DNA of 64,000 nucleotides from Aplysia californica (Eukaryota; Mollusca; Gastropoda; Aplysiida; Aplysiidae): positions 1,422,333 to 1,486,332 of the forward strand of contig NW_004797323.1 in assembly GCF_000002075.1 (NCBI RefSeq). Reading direction: 5' to 3'. Shown here in pieces: positions 54,601-62,145 of this stretch (position 1 is the stretch's first letter; every line of letters begins with the position of its first letter). A program made the translations under genes and the position numbers. Below the pieces are notes generated by a model. The model did no database searches. It was not told where the DNA came from and saw only the letters and a program-made list of their open reading frames with translations.

Positions 54601-56592
54601 TGCCCTTTCTCTCCGAATTCTCTTTGTCAGTGCTTGAGCTGGACGCATCTGACTCATCTACGCCATCTTTCACAATGTGGTGTGGAGTGTCGCCATCACT
54701 GACACTTCCATTTTGAACCACAATCTGAGACGGACTCTGATGTGTTTTCGCTCTCTCCACCTCAGAATCTGTGTTCTGGGAAACATTTGCCAGGGCCTTG
54801 TCTCGTGACAAAGTCTCATTGGGTGTCACATCAATTTTGTCACTTTCTCCAGAAGAACATGATCTGGTTTTCAAAGTTTGTGAACTGCTACATGCCACAT
54901 CATCATTATCCACTGCCTTAATGACAGATGGACGCACAACACTGTCAACATGGTCATCAACATGTATTGATTCACCAGGGGTGTGATTCAGACGATGTAA
55001 ACATAGAACAGCCTCTGAAAGACGGGGACTATTGCTCACAACCTGCCCTTTGCTTAACGATAGGTCTTTTTCCTGTGGTGACACATGCTTCTCCTTACGC
55101 AGGCTATCAGATGCCTCAGGGATAAACTCATTCACACCACCTTTCACACCTTTGCTGCCTGAAAAGAAAAGAAACCTATTAGTCAGCTTAAAACCATTAT
55201 AATTAAGGCCATTTCTATGCTCTTACAAAATATTTGGTCAAACGTCACAAACAAGAAAATAAATTTCTGTTTGGTTTATTTCCGATCGTAATAAAAAGAT
55301 CACCAAACCTTTCACAGCATGGAAACATTATTTTATTAAGACCAAAACTCCTTTGCACTTATGGGAGAAATGGGAATTGACACTTCACAATACGACCCAA
55401 AACATTCATATTCAAAACTGAGGCTATACACCACACTACTGTAACATCCAGGTAACAATATATCATATAATAATAATAGTTAGAACAACACTTCAGCTTG
55501 CTCTTACTTTGTGGTTTTGTTGGTTTGACTGTTTTGGAAGGTACCTGAAAGAAAGAGAAACAAATCATCAATTTCAAAATTCAAGGTTTACCTTTTCATT
55601 AAAGTTGGTCCTCACAAAAATTAGCAAAAATAAAATGGAAACCTGCCTCACACGGAAACGGAAAGAGAAATTCCTTCCCTTTGGAGGGTTTTTACCTTAG
55701 ACGGAAAATGCTTTGTTCACTCAGCCCTGATTTCAAACAAAACTATCAAGTTAGGTTCCATTGGCTCTGACCCTTACGCCATGTCACCAGGCCAGGAAGG
55801 GGGGTAGGGGTGTGACTTGAGGGTCATTTGACCAATGCCCGCTACCTTGATTGTATGGCCAGATGAGAAAAAAAGTTTCCCAAGTGGTTTGTTACATGCA
55901 CTAGAGGGGGTGGCATTGGTTGACAGTGCTTACTAAACCAATGGGTGGGGCTAAGGGTTGAAGCAAAGGAGATGTTCAACCATTTCTGCATTTAATAGGC
56001 CAAACAGTGGACTTATATACGAGATGCAAACACTGGTGGCAATGGATGAAGACTGGGGCATGTTATTATCAGACAGGCCATAATAGCTCTTGAGAAGTGT
56101 GAAGTTTTGACCACTGCTTGCTGAACAGACAAGTGGCCCTTGATCATCCTGGCTGGGCCTCTAGAATCCCCCCCTCTCTCCTTAAATTCCCCTGTCCAAG
56201 ACATAATTTTTCTCTCGCTCCCTAGCGATTCCATCTAAGACAGGTTCGACTCCTGAACTTTATTACCAGCCTCAAATGGTATGAAAACCAAGGTTCATGA
56301 TTCAAAGATGGAATTGACTTTTATTAAGAATAACAAATGATTCAAGAAAAAGTACACATTTGGCCTATTATTGTCATCCCCCTCCCTCACCAAAAAACAC
56401 ACAAACACACATCATAGCCATAATACGACATAGAATAGAATTTTAAAATTTGCATCATATTGCAAATCTGTATATTGTTCCATCATCTGTCTACGTACAG
56501 AAAATCTGTTCCTTACCCCCTTTCCTTTGTCATTTGTAGTTTTGTGAACCACTCCATCCAGCACAAATGTCCTTTTGCTGGTTTGCCAACGA
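40779..56592 (-). CDS. Unrecognised Ser/Lys-rich, probably nuclear protein (8 exons, 5' incomplete)
   Basis: Exons in transcript order: 56517-56592, 55508-55544, 53390-55158, 52201-52441, 46827-46941, 45375-45453, 42005-42066, 40779-40887 (2488 nt). Every junction keeps phase and uses GT-AG, although one donor is the weak gtcagt. I do not recognise the family. Visible features: a short folded-looking start (RWQTSKRTFVLDGVV); a 1.77-kb exon of disordered Ser/Lys/Arg-rich sequence with an NLS-like patch (SPAKKAKLE); a motif RLRxxSLLSTPExMLKQRQY occurring twice; an RVxF-like PP1-docking candidate (KHHVSFNE); and a C-terminus that looks helical (KKAQCAKLMGDLKEQELVKAR, then SQVSELREGHVDTLLSRW). 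A chromatin or cell-cycle scaffold is possible, but that is inference. The 5' end lies further right, perhaps at 61918-61981. The first visible exon starts in phase 2. Confidence 0.82.
40940..41105 (-). repeat. R3 dispersed repeat, copy
   Basis: Read on the - strand: GAGGGCACCATTGGTAGATC, GTAAGTCTGTCTTGCC and AATGACTGTTATCTTGTC in R3 order. It lies in the last intron of the - strand gene. Confidence 0.58.
41190..41325 (-). repeat. R1 dispersed repeat, copy
   Basis: Reverse-oriented R1 with GTGCCAAAGATTAGAGATGT, GGGATGTTTGACAGGAAAGA and CACACCAGAGCATCTGCC. Intronic in the - strand gene. Confidence 0.65.
41446..41667. mobile_element. 222-bp MITE with perfect 22-bp TIRs
   Basis: CCTCAGAATTACAAAGTTCT plus two more bases on the left is repeated exactly in reverse on the right. 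No clear target duplication is seen. AT-rich interior, no coding. Intronic in the - strand gene. Confidence 0.65.
42005..42066 (-). CDS. Exon of the unrecognised protein: KLMGDLKEQEL helix
   Basis: The acceptor is gtcctcag, phase 0 to 2. It encodes KKAQCAKLMGDLKEQELVKA, probably helical or coiled coil. The donor gtcagt is a weak match to consensus, but the phase joins the last exon exactly. Confidence 0.68.
42149..42305 (-). repeat. R1 dispersed repeat, copy
   Basis: Reverse-oriented R1 beginning TTGCAACACAATTAGGTCAT and ending CAAACCACACCAGATCACTT. It lies about 80 bases upstream of the exon at 42005-42066 (in transcript sense). Confidence 0.65.
42648..42812 (-). repeat. R1 dispersed repeat, copy
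   Basis: Reverse-oriented R1: GAGTTTTAACGCACTTGCGA, GAGGTGTTACAAGAGAGTAA, GATATTTGATAGGAAAGAAG. Confidence 0.68.
43051..44305. mobile_element. TIR element with CATACCTGCCAAC ends
   Basis: CATACCTGCCAAC on the left and GTTGGCAGGTATG on the right, 1255 bp apart. A GAATT occurs just outside each end and could be part of a target duplication. The two flanks also carry ATCTGTAG (left) and TCTGTAGG (right) phrases. The interior is GC-richer than its surroundings and holds no recognised coding. hAT-like by length and termini, but not proven. Confidence 0.6.
44565..44745 (-). repeat. R1 dispersed repeat, best - copy
   Basis: Reads GTAAGAGTTTTACGGCACTT, AATAAGGTCATATAAGAGCC, GGTGTTACAAGGGAGTAACA, GATGTTTGATAGGAAAGAAA and CTAGAGCACCCGCCAACCAC, the full R1 in reverse. 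Confidence 0.75.
44885..45225 (+). mobile_element. tRNA-derived SINE (family B), copy 3
   Basis: The body CGACGTTGTGTCCATGGGAA, then CACTTCACCCAGGTGGGAAT, and the tail GCGCTTTTCAAATGCTA plus (TTA)n match 17873-18220. The head carries a B box changed to GGTGGTTCGAGCC. Antisense inside an intron of the - strand gene, about 150 bases beyond exon 45375-45453. Confidence 0.8.
45375..45453 (-). CDS. Exon of the unrecognised protein: EAEDDPVARKL segment
   Basis: The acceptor is cctctcag and the donor gtaagt, phase 2 to 0. It encodes EAEDDPVARKLVQKVFKGVK, then QAVKPM, likely a basic amphipathic helix. Confidence 0.74.
45454..45780. other. Intron of - strand gene, nothing seen
   Basis: AT-rich; no exon or repeat recognised up to the TTAA-flanked element. 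Confidence 0.4.
45781..45997. mobile_element. piggyBac-like MITE (CTCTTTATCTCCG ends)
   Basis: TTAA at 45777-45780 and 45998-46001. The left end is CTCTTTATCTCCGAGGG and the right end, reversed, CTCCTTATCTCCGGCAAG. 217 bp, no coding. Different TIRs from the other TTAA elements here. Confidence 0.75.
46120..46275 (-). repeat. R2 dispersed repeat, copy
   Basis: Read on the - strand: GCCACCCATTGTCAAGGAGG, GGTTGTCTTTGAG, TCTTGGACAGTGTCGTTACA and GTGGTTGTCTGTACAG in R2 order. Intronic in the - strand gene. Confidence 0.62.
46660..46674. repeat. Poly-C run near exon 46827-46941
   Basis: A C-run, likely variable in length, in the intron following exon 46827-46941. Confidence 0.7.
46827..46941 (-). 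CDS. Exon of the unrecognised protein: SPLDVIFDSF segment
   Basis: The acceptor is tttcag and the donor gtgagg, phase 1 to 2. It reads TGGQTVCLWREEGQTCVGTD, then LSPLDVIFDSFLDLEHQL, an amphipathic hydrophobic stretch. The frame is open only in the phase required by both neighbours. Confidence 0.72.
47419..47664. mobile_element. 246-bp MITE with GTCGCCTGAGTACAACAACC ends
   Basis: GTCGCCTGAGTACAACAACC near the left end is repeated in reverse near the right, followed by looser similarity (TTGTAACCCACAC against CTGTATCCCACAA). AAAT flanks both ends and may be the target duplication. No coding. Confidence 0.68.
48450..48656. repeat. (GA)n microsatellite with terminal G-run
   Basis: Nearly pure GA over 200 bases, broken by short AGGGAG phrases and ending in about 18 G. 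The frame on the opposite strand is an artefact. Confidence 0.95.
48715..49145 (-). mobile_element. LINE fragment, third family (- strand)
   Basis: Translation on the - strand gives RIRDLFFADDAAVVAHNEST, the (F/Y)ADD catalytic box of reverse transcriptase, then almost at once LGHVKRMDDNRIPKQFLYGQ and LAQGKRPRGRSKLRYKDICK, the ORF2 C-terminus. Sequence between these blocks is missing, and a stop lies between them. Nested in the 3.3-kb DNA transposon. Confidence 0.8.
49500..50648 (-). pseudogene. Transposase remnant of the 3.3-kb DNA transposon
   Basis: In order on the - strand, over several frames: FLRDLPKLPSHYCRRTPVSY, INAMNLSLFHPRKDRCDLC, ALYYKTKLNVHNFT, a degraded middle, KTVTLKFLEKGYTQMELDSA followed by HST, and near the end DGQIKYKLGFDDDWSHLPLK. 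This chain of blocks belongs to a transposase-like family widespread in insects, fish and molluscs; I cannot name its superfamily with certainty. Several frameshifts and stops break it. Inactive. Confidence 0.75.
51137..51655 (-). mobile_element. Full-length ~519-bp tRNA-derived SINE (family A), copy 1
   Basis: On the - strand it starts GGGGGCTCTCGTGGCCTGGA with an A box, has the B box GGGTTCGAATCCGG, then a long body (with GAAAGATCTACACCCAGCCT and GTGCAAGTTGCGCACGTTAA) and the tail GCAGTTGCGAGCACCGTAAA. An 11-bp duplication TTTCTAGAAAT flanks it (51126-51136, 51656-51666). It sits 13 bases beyond the end of the 3.3-kb transposon. Confidence 0.9.
51667..52200. other. Intron of - strand gene, nothing seen
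   Basis: AT-rich sequence; no exon or repeat recognised between the SINE and exon 52201-52441. Confidence 0.45.
52201..52441 (-). CDS. Exon of the unrecognised protein with RVxF-like site
   Basis: The acceptor is ctgcag and the donor gtgagt, phase 0 to 1. It reads ASDETFNIVNQSQQSASR, then SQRKHHVSFNETVVGSQRAL and KVLEEVSQKHTPPRGSKK. KHHVSF resembles the PP1-docking RVxF motif with an extra His. Confidence 0.83.
52442..53389. other. Intron of - strand gene, nothing firm
   Basis: AT-rich. A stretch near 52620-52720 repeats AGCAAC phrases (AACAGCAAC, AGCAGCAACC). No exon seen. Confidence 0.45.
53390..55158 (-). CDS. Large exon of the unrecognised protein with duplicated motif
   Basis: 1769 nt, phase 1 to 0, open throughout. 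The encoded 590 residues are rich in Ser, Lys, Arg and Asp and look disordered. The acidic first half (DGVDESDASSSSTDKENSER) is followed by an NLS-like patch SPAKKAKLE. Two copies of RLRxxSLLSTPExMLKQRQY, each continued by P(V/I)DFxF, lie at 54254-54343 and 53774-53860. Each is followed by a Ser/Lys-rich stretch with similar spacing, so a segment of about 160 residues seems to have duplicated. Several SP/TP sites suggest cell-cycle kinase targets, an inference only. Confidence 0.88.
55159..55507. other. Intron of - strand gene
   Basis: 349-base intron between the large exon and the micro-exon. Nothing else seen. Confidence 0.6.
55508..55544 (-). CDS. 37-nt micro-exon of the unrecognised protein
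   Basis: The acceptor is tctttcag and the donor gtaaga, phase 0 to 1. It encodes VPSKTVKPTKPQ, a basic proline-containing linker. Its phases fit both neighbours exactly, which is the main support for so short an exon. Confidence 0.72.
55545..56516. other. Intron of - strand gene
   Basis: GC-richer patch around 55770-55960. The segment 56055-56250 has R2-like phrases on the - strand (GTCTTGGACAGGGGAATTTA) but was not firm enough to call. No exon recognised. Confidence 0.45.
56517..56592 (-). CDS. Exon of the unrecognised protein: RWQTSKRTF segment
   Basis: The acceptor on the - strand is tttcctcag and the donor gtaagg, phase 2 to 0, 76 nt. It reads RWQTSKRTFVLDGVVHKTTN, then DKGKG. This is the most folded-looking part of the visible protein. 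Confidence 0.78.
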
Positions 56593-56676
56593 CTGAGGAA
56601 AAAACCCAACGAGACAAAACAATTAAAAAACGAACCAGATTAAACTAATGTGAATAAAAGATACTTTGCAAATTAA

Positions 56677-56917
56677 CCCTATCCGTACGCCCGGGGGTCA
56701 TTTTGTACCCCTGAGGTTGTATTCTTCACACATTTCAGTATACTTCTAGTGCGAATATCTCTTTGAAACTTTCAGTATTTAAAAAAAAATAATTTTGACA
56801 GACTGCTATGCAAAGCGTATGGATTGGATTAGCGAGTAAATTTCTTCTTTGGAAAGTGGTGGCACAGAGTTCCCCACGTCGTTTGGATACAATAGTAAAA
56901 CATACGTATGGATAGGG
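56677..56917. mobile_element. piggyBac-like MITE (CCCTATCCGTACG ends)
   Basis: TTAA at 56673-56676 and 56918-56921. The left end is CCCTATCCGTACGCCCGG and the right end, reversed, CCCTATCCATACGTATG. 241 bp. It also holds TTTTGTACCCC, a phrase common near piggyBac ends. It lies 81 bases upstream of exon 56517-56592 in transcript sense. Confidence 0.8.
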
Positions 56918-57412
56918 TTAAAATCACAAATACACATGAAAGGACAAGGTACAAAATCTCCATCATATTTCAACTTAAAAAAACAAACTATATTTAACAG
57001 TCTTCTTTTTAGGATTAAACAGAAGAGCCAAAGAGGCAGAGTGGTTAACACAATATCCTCATCATCAATTGTTTCTGAACTATCATGTGAATCAGTCTTG
57101 TTCTTTGGATACTGCATCTGTGGTGAAGATTTTGGTCATTCCGTCCTTATGGAAGACAGCAGAAGTTGTGCTGTACCTGTAGTCTCGTATTTTATCTATG
57201 ACTTGCAGCCTGTGGCCCAGACATTTGTTGCATTCAAATTCTTCAGAAAATAATTAATGCTCTTGAAGACCTGGATCCTTTTTAATTTGCTTACAAAGAC
57301 AAAAGAAATGTTGAAGGTGTTGAGCTAGTGTTTCTGAATCCATAAAACACCTTGAAACATCTGGTATACTTAAGCAATTTTTGTTAATTTTTTTATCAGC
57401 CTATAACACTAT

Positions 57413-58095
57413 AAGATAAGATAAGATAAGATACATCTTTATTGTCCAGATCCTGGCACATTGGTTTGGTGTTCCACCACGAGTACACACACACACACAC
57501 ACGCACACACACACAAACACACGTACACACACATGCACACACAAGTAGGCTTACAATCACATACATAATATAAATGAGCAGCAATTTAAACAATAATAAT
57601 CGTAAGCTAGATACACACTCAATGTTATTTTGATGCATGCTCTAAGGTCGTAAGTACACTAAACAAGATAGATGGTTAAGATGGAAGCATTTTGATAGAT
57701 GATGGTAAAAATGACCTTCTGTATCTTTCTTTGTTACAGATCAGAAGCATGGGTCTTTTACTTCTGACTGATGTTTTTATTTGAGGGAACAAGGGATGTT
57801 TGTTGTCTAAAAAGATGGAATTAATTTTCTTAGTGCAAGCTGTTATGTACAATTCATCCAAGTAGGGGAATGAAGATGTTGAAATTTTACATGCTTTCCG
57901 TATTAGTCGATTTAATTTTTCTTTATCTTGTTGTCTTGTGTTCCCGGCCCATGCTGTTATACAAAAATTGATAATACTTTCTATGGTTGAATGGTAGAAC
58001 ATGGACATCAATGTTTTATCAACTTTAAAATACTTTAGCTTTCTAAGAAAAAATAGTCTTTTGTTCACTTTTTTATCCAATGAAAAGCGATGTCA
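57413..58095 (-). mobile_element. CR1/L2-like LINE 3' end with (CTTAT)n tail
   Basis: 57676-58080 encodes RLFFLRKLKYFKVDKTLMSM, FYHSTIESIINFCITAWAGN, KLNRLIRKACKIS and RYRRSFLPSSIKML, the ORF2 C-terminus of CR1/L2-type LINEs. After the stop the 3' UTR runs to (CTTAT)n at 57413-57432, which fits CR1/L2 short-repeat tails. A (CA) microsatellite has grown in the UTR. The frame is open here but 5'-truncated. Confidence 0.85.
57485..57545. repeat. (CA)n microsatellite
   Basis: Imperfect CA run inside the 3' UTR of the CR1/L2-like fragment. Confidence 0.9.
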
Positions 58096-58285
58096 TGTAC
58101 ATATAACAAATTATTTATACCATCTACTCCAACAGTTATATTATGTAAACAGAAAAATAAATAACACAGACATTAATTTTGCTGAAGATTCATCCATTAT
58201 AGGAATCATCCATTTACAGCAAAAAAAGTTACCTTGAGGAAGTTAATTTGTTTATTAAACAGTGTGGAGATAACGAATAACTATC

Positions 58286-58331
58286 AGTAAGTAAGTCAAG
58301 TAAGTAAGTCAAGTAAGTAAGTAAGTAAGTG

Positions 58332-58396
<65 letters not shown>
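58286..58396. repeat. (AAGT)n tetranucleotide microsatellite
   Basis: About 27 units of GTAA/AAGT with a few TC interruptions at the left. A simple tandem repeat without spacers. Confidence 0.95.
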
Positions 58397-58398
<2 letters not shown>

Positions 58399-59067
58399 AC
58401 AAAGAGATAATTTTTAATCTTAGAATATGGTTCACTAAAATGTTCCAGCTTTAGAAATAAATGATGAGACTTAAGATCACCCAGGCATAAAGATAACTAG
58501 GAATCACTATAGAAAAGCTGTTGTGAAATGAGCATGTTGACAATACATCATAAAAAAGCTAAGAGGCTATTTTGTTAAACTTGAGAAAATTAAAGTATAG
58601 TATTCATTCAAAATAAAATGATACAATGAAAACTTTTTACGACAAGGTAAAATTTGAAAGCTAAATAAAAATTCATTGCTTTCAGAATTTCATGGCGGAA
58701 ACACCTCTCTAACAATTATGTTTGGACAGAAGGGAAAGCAGAAAAGGTAATGACGACAAAAGTTAACTAAGTTTCAACCATCACGCTGATAGGGCACAGA
58801 GGCAGAAGTCAACACCTAAATCTTTTTCACAGAAAATTTGCAACTTGAACTTGCACCTATTATCTAGACCTTGGACTTCTGACGAAAAAAAAGGACTTTT
58901 ATTCATTCAATTTCCTCTGAGTCTAATACAAACTAGAGAAGGAAGTATCCACCTAAATAAAATAGTTTTGTTGTCATTTCTTTTAAAAAATTCCATAAAA
59001 CATTTTCTGAAAAGTCCAGTTGAATATAGAGTAAAAATTGACCGGATCTAAATCTACATATATATAT
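58397..59067. other. Likely intron of - strand gene, nothing seen
   Basis: AT-rich sequence; no exon recognised. Confidence 0.4.
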
Positions 59068-60966
59068 GTGTCGCGACGTCGTGGAATCGGGCGCTCGTCA
59101 ATTTTTGGGTATATATGGGGTTATTGGTATCATGTTAAAGCCTCTTCATTTGCCTTGCTTATGGTGAAAAATAATCAATCTATGTTGAATGAAAGTTGAA
59201 ATATTTGCGATTGAAGGAAGTTAGGATCGCCTGGTTTCAGAGGTGAAATTAGAGAAAATAGACCGCCAAAATTTGGTTATTTCCATTGCTTGAGAGTTCT
59301 TGGAAACAGAAAATTGAATTTTTATGCCCCCATGTTTTAACCCATAATTTGATGTTTTGCAGTTAGGTTTACCCTTTTCTTGAAAGCAATTGATTTGCAA
59401 CACTTTTAAGGGCTATCATGTGTGTGATTTGCATCAGAAAATACTGCAGTTTGACCCCCAAAGCAGGGCCTGTGTGTGGAAATGAAAGTAAAAATTTACT
59501 AAAGGTATAGTCTCATATTAAATTACCTGTTAACTCTTCCTGGACGTATCGCTGATATATCTACGCGAGTCCACACCCCTTGCAGATGCATCGCCAATAT
59601 ATCAGCAATGATGGGATACCTCAGTTTTGTTTTGTTTTAATGCGATTCGTTATTTATAGACCTAAGTACTTATTATTGTTATTGTAAACTTGGGAATGGA
59701 TTTAGAAAATGAAAATATCTAGTTTCACTTTGTCAAAGCATCTGTTCGGTGAAAAACAAGTGACTTACATCAACTAAACGATGTAACCAGAATCAGTAGA
59801 AATATATATATATACAAACAAAAATGGGAAGATTTATGGCTTTCAAATAAAAAGCTGTGCATTCAGAAATTAATGGATATAGGCTACACTCTTGGCTTAA
59901 CACATGCTGATTTGCTTTGATATGTTTGGTGAGCGTAATTTTTTTCAGTCAAAATTTATTTTTCTTATCGCCATCACCCATTCTAACCCTTGTAATGCAT
60001 ATATATGTGTTTAAAATTAATCCTTGTTTCATGCTTGAATGTATTCTTCATTCAATTTCCTTCAATTTGACTTTGATATATTATTTATATATGTGAGGCA
60101 TCATGGTGAAATCAGGCGCTTGTCAAAATAATAAACACGCCTGTTCAACTCGTCAGCAAACCGCTCCTTTTCATCATTTGTTCAAATTCAATTAAATAAA
60201 CATGACCCCCTGACCTTCTATCAATGTTTTAAACAAGTATCCATTTTTCTTTCTTCGTCATCTCATATTTCTTTACCTTGCTTAATTTGTTGCAAGATAG
60301 CTTTAAGATATGTCAGATGATGCTTATTCGTAGAATACGGTTTGAAGCACAGTTGGTGTTGTAGTTTGGGCTTAGTCGCAGGTAAAACAAAGCCTAAAAA
60401 AAATTACTGCAAATTATATAACATTTTCATAGCGAATCTGTCAGTCAGGTAAAATTCCCCTCGCTGACCTCTTGACCAGCTGGTAATGGTTGGTTCGAGT
60501 TATGCTGAGCGCCGGGGCACTGCGGGGTGTTGGTAGAACTAAAGTAGCCGGCTGCCTGTGAACAGCTGAGTGAATTTGAAGAAACCGTCACGTTTCTGCT
60601 GGTTTGGCAATTTTTATTGAATTTTTAAAATTTTGGCTGAACATTGTTTTATGTCCACTTGAAAACACACTTGTGTGGATTTTACAGAAAAACATTGATT
60701 AAAGGGACAAAATCTGTAAATTTTCTTTCAAACTCTCAAGCAGAAGCTATAAGTCACCAGACTTCGGCATCCATTTTCTCGATAACCTCTGAACCCGGTG
60801 ACCCCCACCTCCATCAATCGCAAATATCTCGACTTCTATTTAAGGTAAATAGGTTATTTTTTTTCTCACAAAAAGCAAGGCAAATGAACAGGCTTTAAGA
60901 TGATACCAATAAATCCATATATGCCTAAAAATTGATGAGTGCCTGATTCCAACTGCGTCGTTACAC
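59068..60966. mobile_element. 1.9-kb element with ~330-bp inverted terminal repeats
   Basis: The left arm (59068-59400) starts GTGTCGCGACGTCGTGGAAT, then GGGCGCTCGTCAATTTTTG and TATTGGTATCATGTTAAAGC. The right arm (about 60640-60966), reversed, starts GTGTAACGACGCAGTTGGAA, then GGCACTCATCAATTTTTAG and TATTGGTATCATCTTAAAGC. Shared phrases continue inward (CATTTGCCTTGCTT; ATATTTGCGATTGA; GGTTTCAGAGGT). A third partial copy of the end lies at about 60095 (GAAATCAGGCGCTTGTCAA). No coding seen. Superfamily not identified; foldback-like. Confidence 0.72.
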
Positions 60967-61255
60967 AATAAATAAATGTTACCTTTTGAGTGATGGCTAT
61001 GCTTAAAATTATTTTGTACATCACCTGTTTAGCCAAGTCTGGCCACAAGTTAACTTACGTCTAGACCCCATTGACCCCCCAAAAACTATGTCTGGAAAGA
61101 AATATATGCCCACTAAACTTTGCAGGGCACTTCTGCAGGCTAGTGACCAAACAAAAATACACACACACAATAAACGACTTACAGTAACCTAGTCTACAAA
61201 TTGCTCATGACGGGTGAGAAGCAAAACCCGCTAAGTGACATTATTATTCTGTCAT

Positions 61256-61317
61256 TGTCCGAATAACATTTTTTCATATTCGGACTCGAGTCCGAATAAG
61301 AAAAAATGTTATTCGGA
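61256..61317. repeat. Near-perfect palindrome, copy 1
   Basis: Symmetric around CTCGAG: TCCGAATAACATTTTTTC ... ATTCGGACTCGAGTCCGAAT ... GAAAAAATGTTATTCGGA. A single strand would fold into a hairpin of about 28 bp per arm. Confidence 0.8.
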
Positions 61318-61917
61318 CACGGGTCCGGAAAAAAGGAAGTGTCTTCGTTCTATAGATCTAACGTTCAGTGCTTCCAATTTCCCGCCATTTTTTAGTTTCC
61401 CCCACACCTTTTCTGCCGATCCGATGCCCGCCGCCTCATTGATACGCCACCCCCACCCCCATGTTTCCAACTTTCTTTGTTGTAGAAAAAGGTAAAATTG
61501 AAGATTAGCAGATCTCCTGGCACCTACATATTATGAGCTGTGTAAAAAAAAGAAGACCGATTCGTTCAAATACACAAGCCTGTGTCATCTCGATTGTTTA
61601 CCAAGAAAAAGTTGTGAGTTGTGTTGCTGTGTAGAGCCGAGCATACGGCAACTTTTGATTCCATAGACCAGCGCACAATTCATTTCGTAGATGTACGTCA
61701 AGACTAGCTTATTGTAATAATGATCAGTTGCCGGGGGGGGGGCTGACGCGTATGCGACGTTCAACGCCTGGACCGATAGCGCCCCCCCTCCCCTGACACG
61801 CACACACAGCCACACGTGTGCAGGCCGCCCATCCGACCCCGACACACGCTAACAAGCCATCTTTAATTGCTTCTGATGACCTCTTGACAAATAAACATTT
61901 ATTAGAAGCGCTCTAAC
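61318..61917. other. GC-richer stretch between the palindrome copies
   Basis: C-rich and G-rich runs occur near 61440, 61735 and 61785. No convincing exon was seen. It is probably the start of intron 1 if 61918-61981 is the first exon. Confidence 0.4.
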
Positions 61918-61981
61918 TTTTCAGGCCGGCCTCAAATTCATCATAAGATAAAAACTCGGCTCCGGCACAATTTAACGCCAT
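61918..61981 (-). CDS. Possible first coding exon (MALNCAGAEFLSYDEFEAGLK)
   Basis: On the - strand an ATG in strong context (caagATGgcg) opens 21 codons, among them AEFLSYDEFEAGLK, up to a possible donor gttaga. The segment resembles the opening of F-x-x-FE-x-x-L-x-x-WQ domains of the ZSWIM3 N-terminal type. The RWQTSKRTFV segment at 56592 would continue such a pattern well. The phases clash, however (1 here, 2 there), so an unseen exon, a non-standard donor or a different gene must be allowed. The promoter-like sequence just upstream supports a real start. Confidence 0.42.
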
Positions 61982-62090
61982 CTTGCCCAAAGTGATCCCG
62001 GTCTCTACCCAGCCTGAGGCAAGTCACGAGTGAGGCAGGACAGGAAGCCGGAGTCACGAGTCACAGGAAGTCGGAAGTGATGTCATGCTG
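61982..62090 (-). promoter_or_regulatory. TATA-less promoter candidate (ETS/CRE/YY1-like sites)
   Basis: On the + strand, CGGAAGTG (62072-62079) overlaps a CRE-like TGATGTCAT (62078-62086). Two further AGGAAG cores lie at 62042-62047 and 62065-62070. A YY1-like CAAGATGGCG sits over the putative start codon on the - strand. No TATA box is seen. This combination is typical of ubiquitously expressed animal genes, so transcription leftward is likely; bidirectional firing is possible. Confidence 0.45.
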
Positions 62091-62103
62091 GACAAGAATC
62101 AGA

Positions 62104-62145
62104 GTCCGAATAACATTTTTTCATATTCGGACTCGAGTCCGAATA
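62104..62145. repeat. Palindrome, copy 2 (left arm and centre)
   Basis: Repeats the left arm and centre of 61256-61317 base for base (GTCCGAATAACATTTTTTCA, then TATTCGGACTCGAGTCCGAA) and then diverges. It begins about 20 bases from the promoter-like ETS/CRE sites. Confidence 0.8.

Noticed and set aside
56055-56250. Another R2 copy on the - strand
   Set aside because: Only scattered phrases (GTCTTGGACAG, GCCACTTGTCTG) match; order and spacing are not convincing.
56806-57253. Overlapping frames of 103 and 134 codons on opposite strands
   Set aside because: They straddle the TTAA-flanked MITE end and show no family motif; neither fits splice phases of the - strand gene.
57676-58080. 134-codon frame as a host gene
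   Set aside because: CR1/L2-type LINE C-terminus followed by the family's short-repeat tail.
58286-58396. CRISPR-like array
   Set aside because: Pure tetranucleotide tandem repeat without spacers.
60644-60898. 84-codon + strand frame
   Set aside because: Lies wholly in the right inverted arm of the 59068-60966 element.
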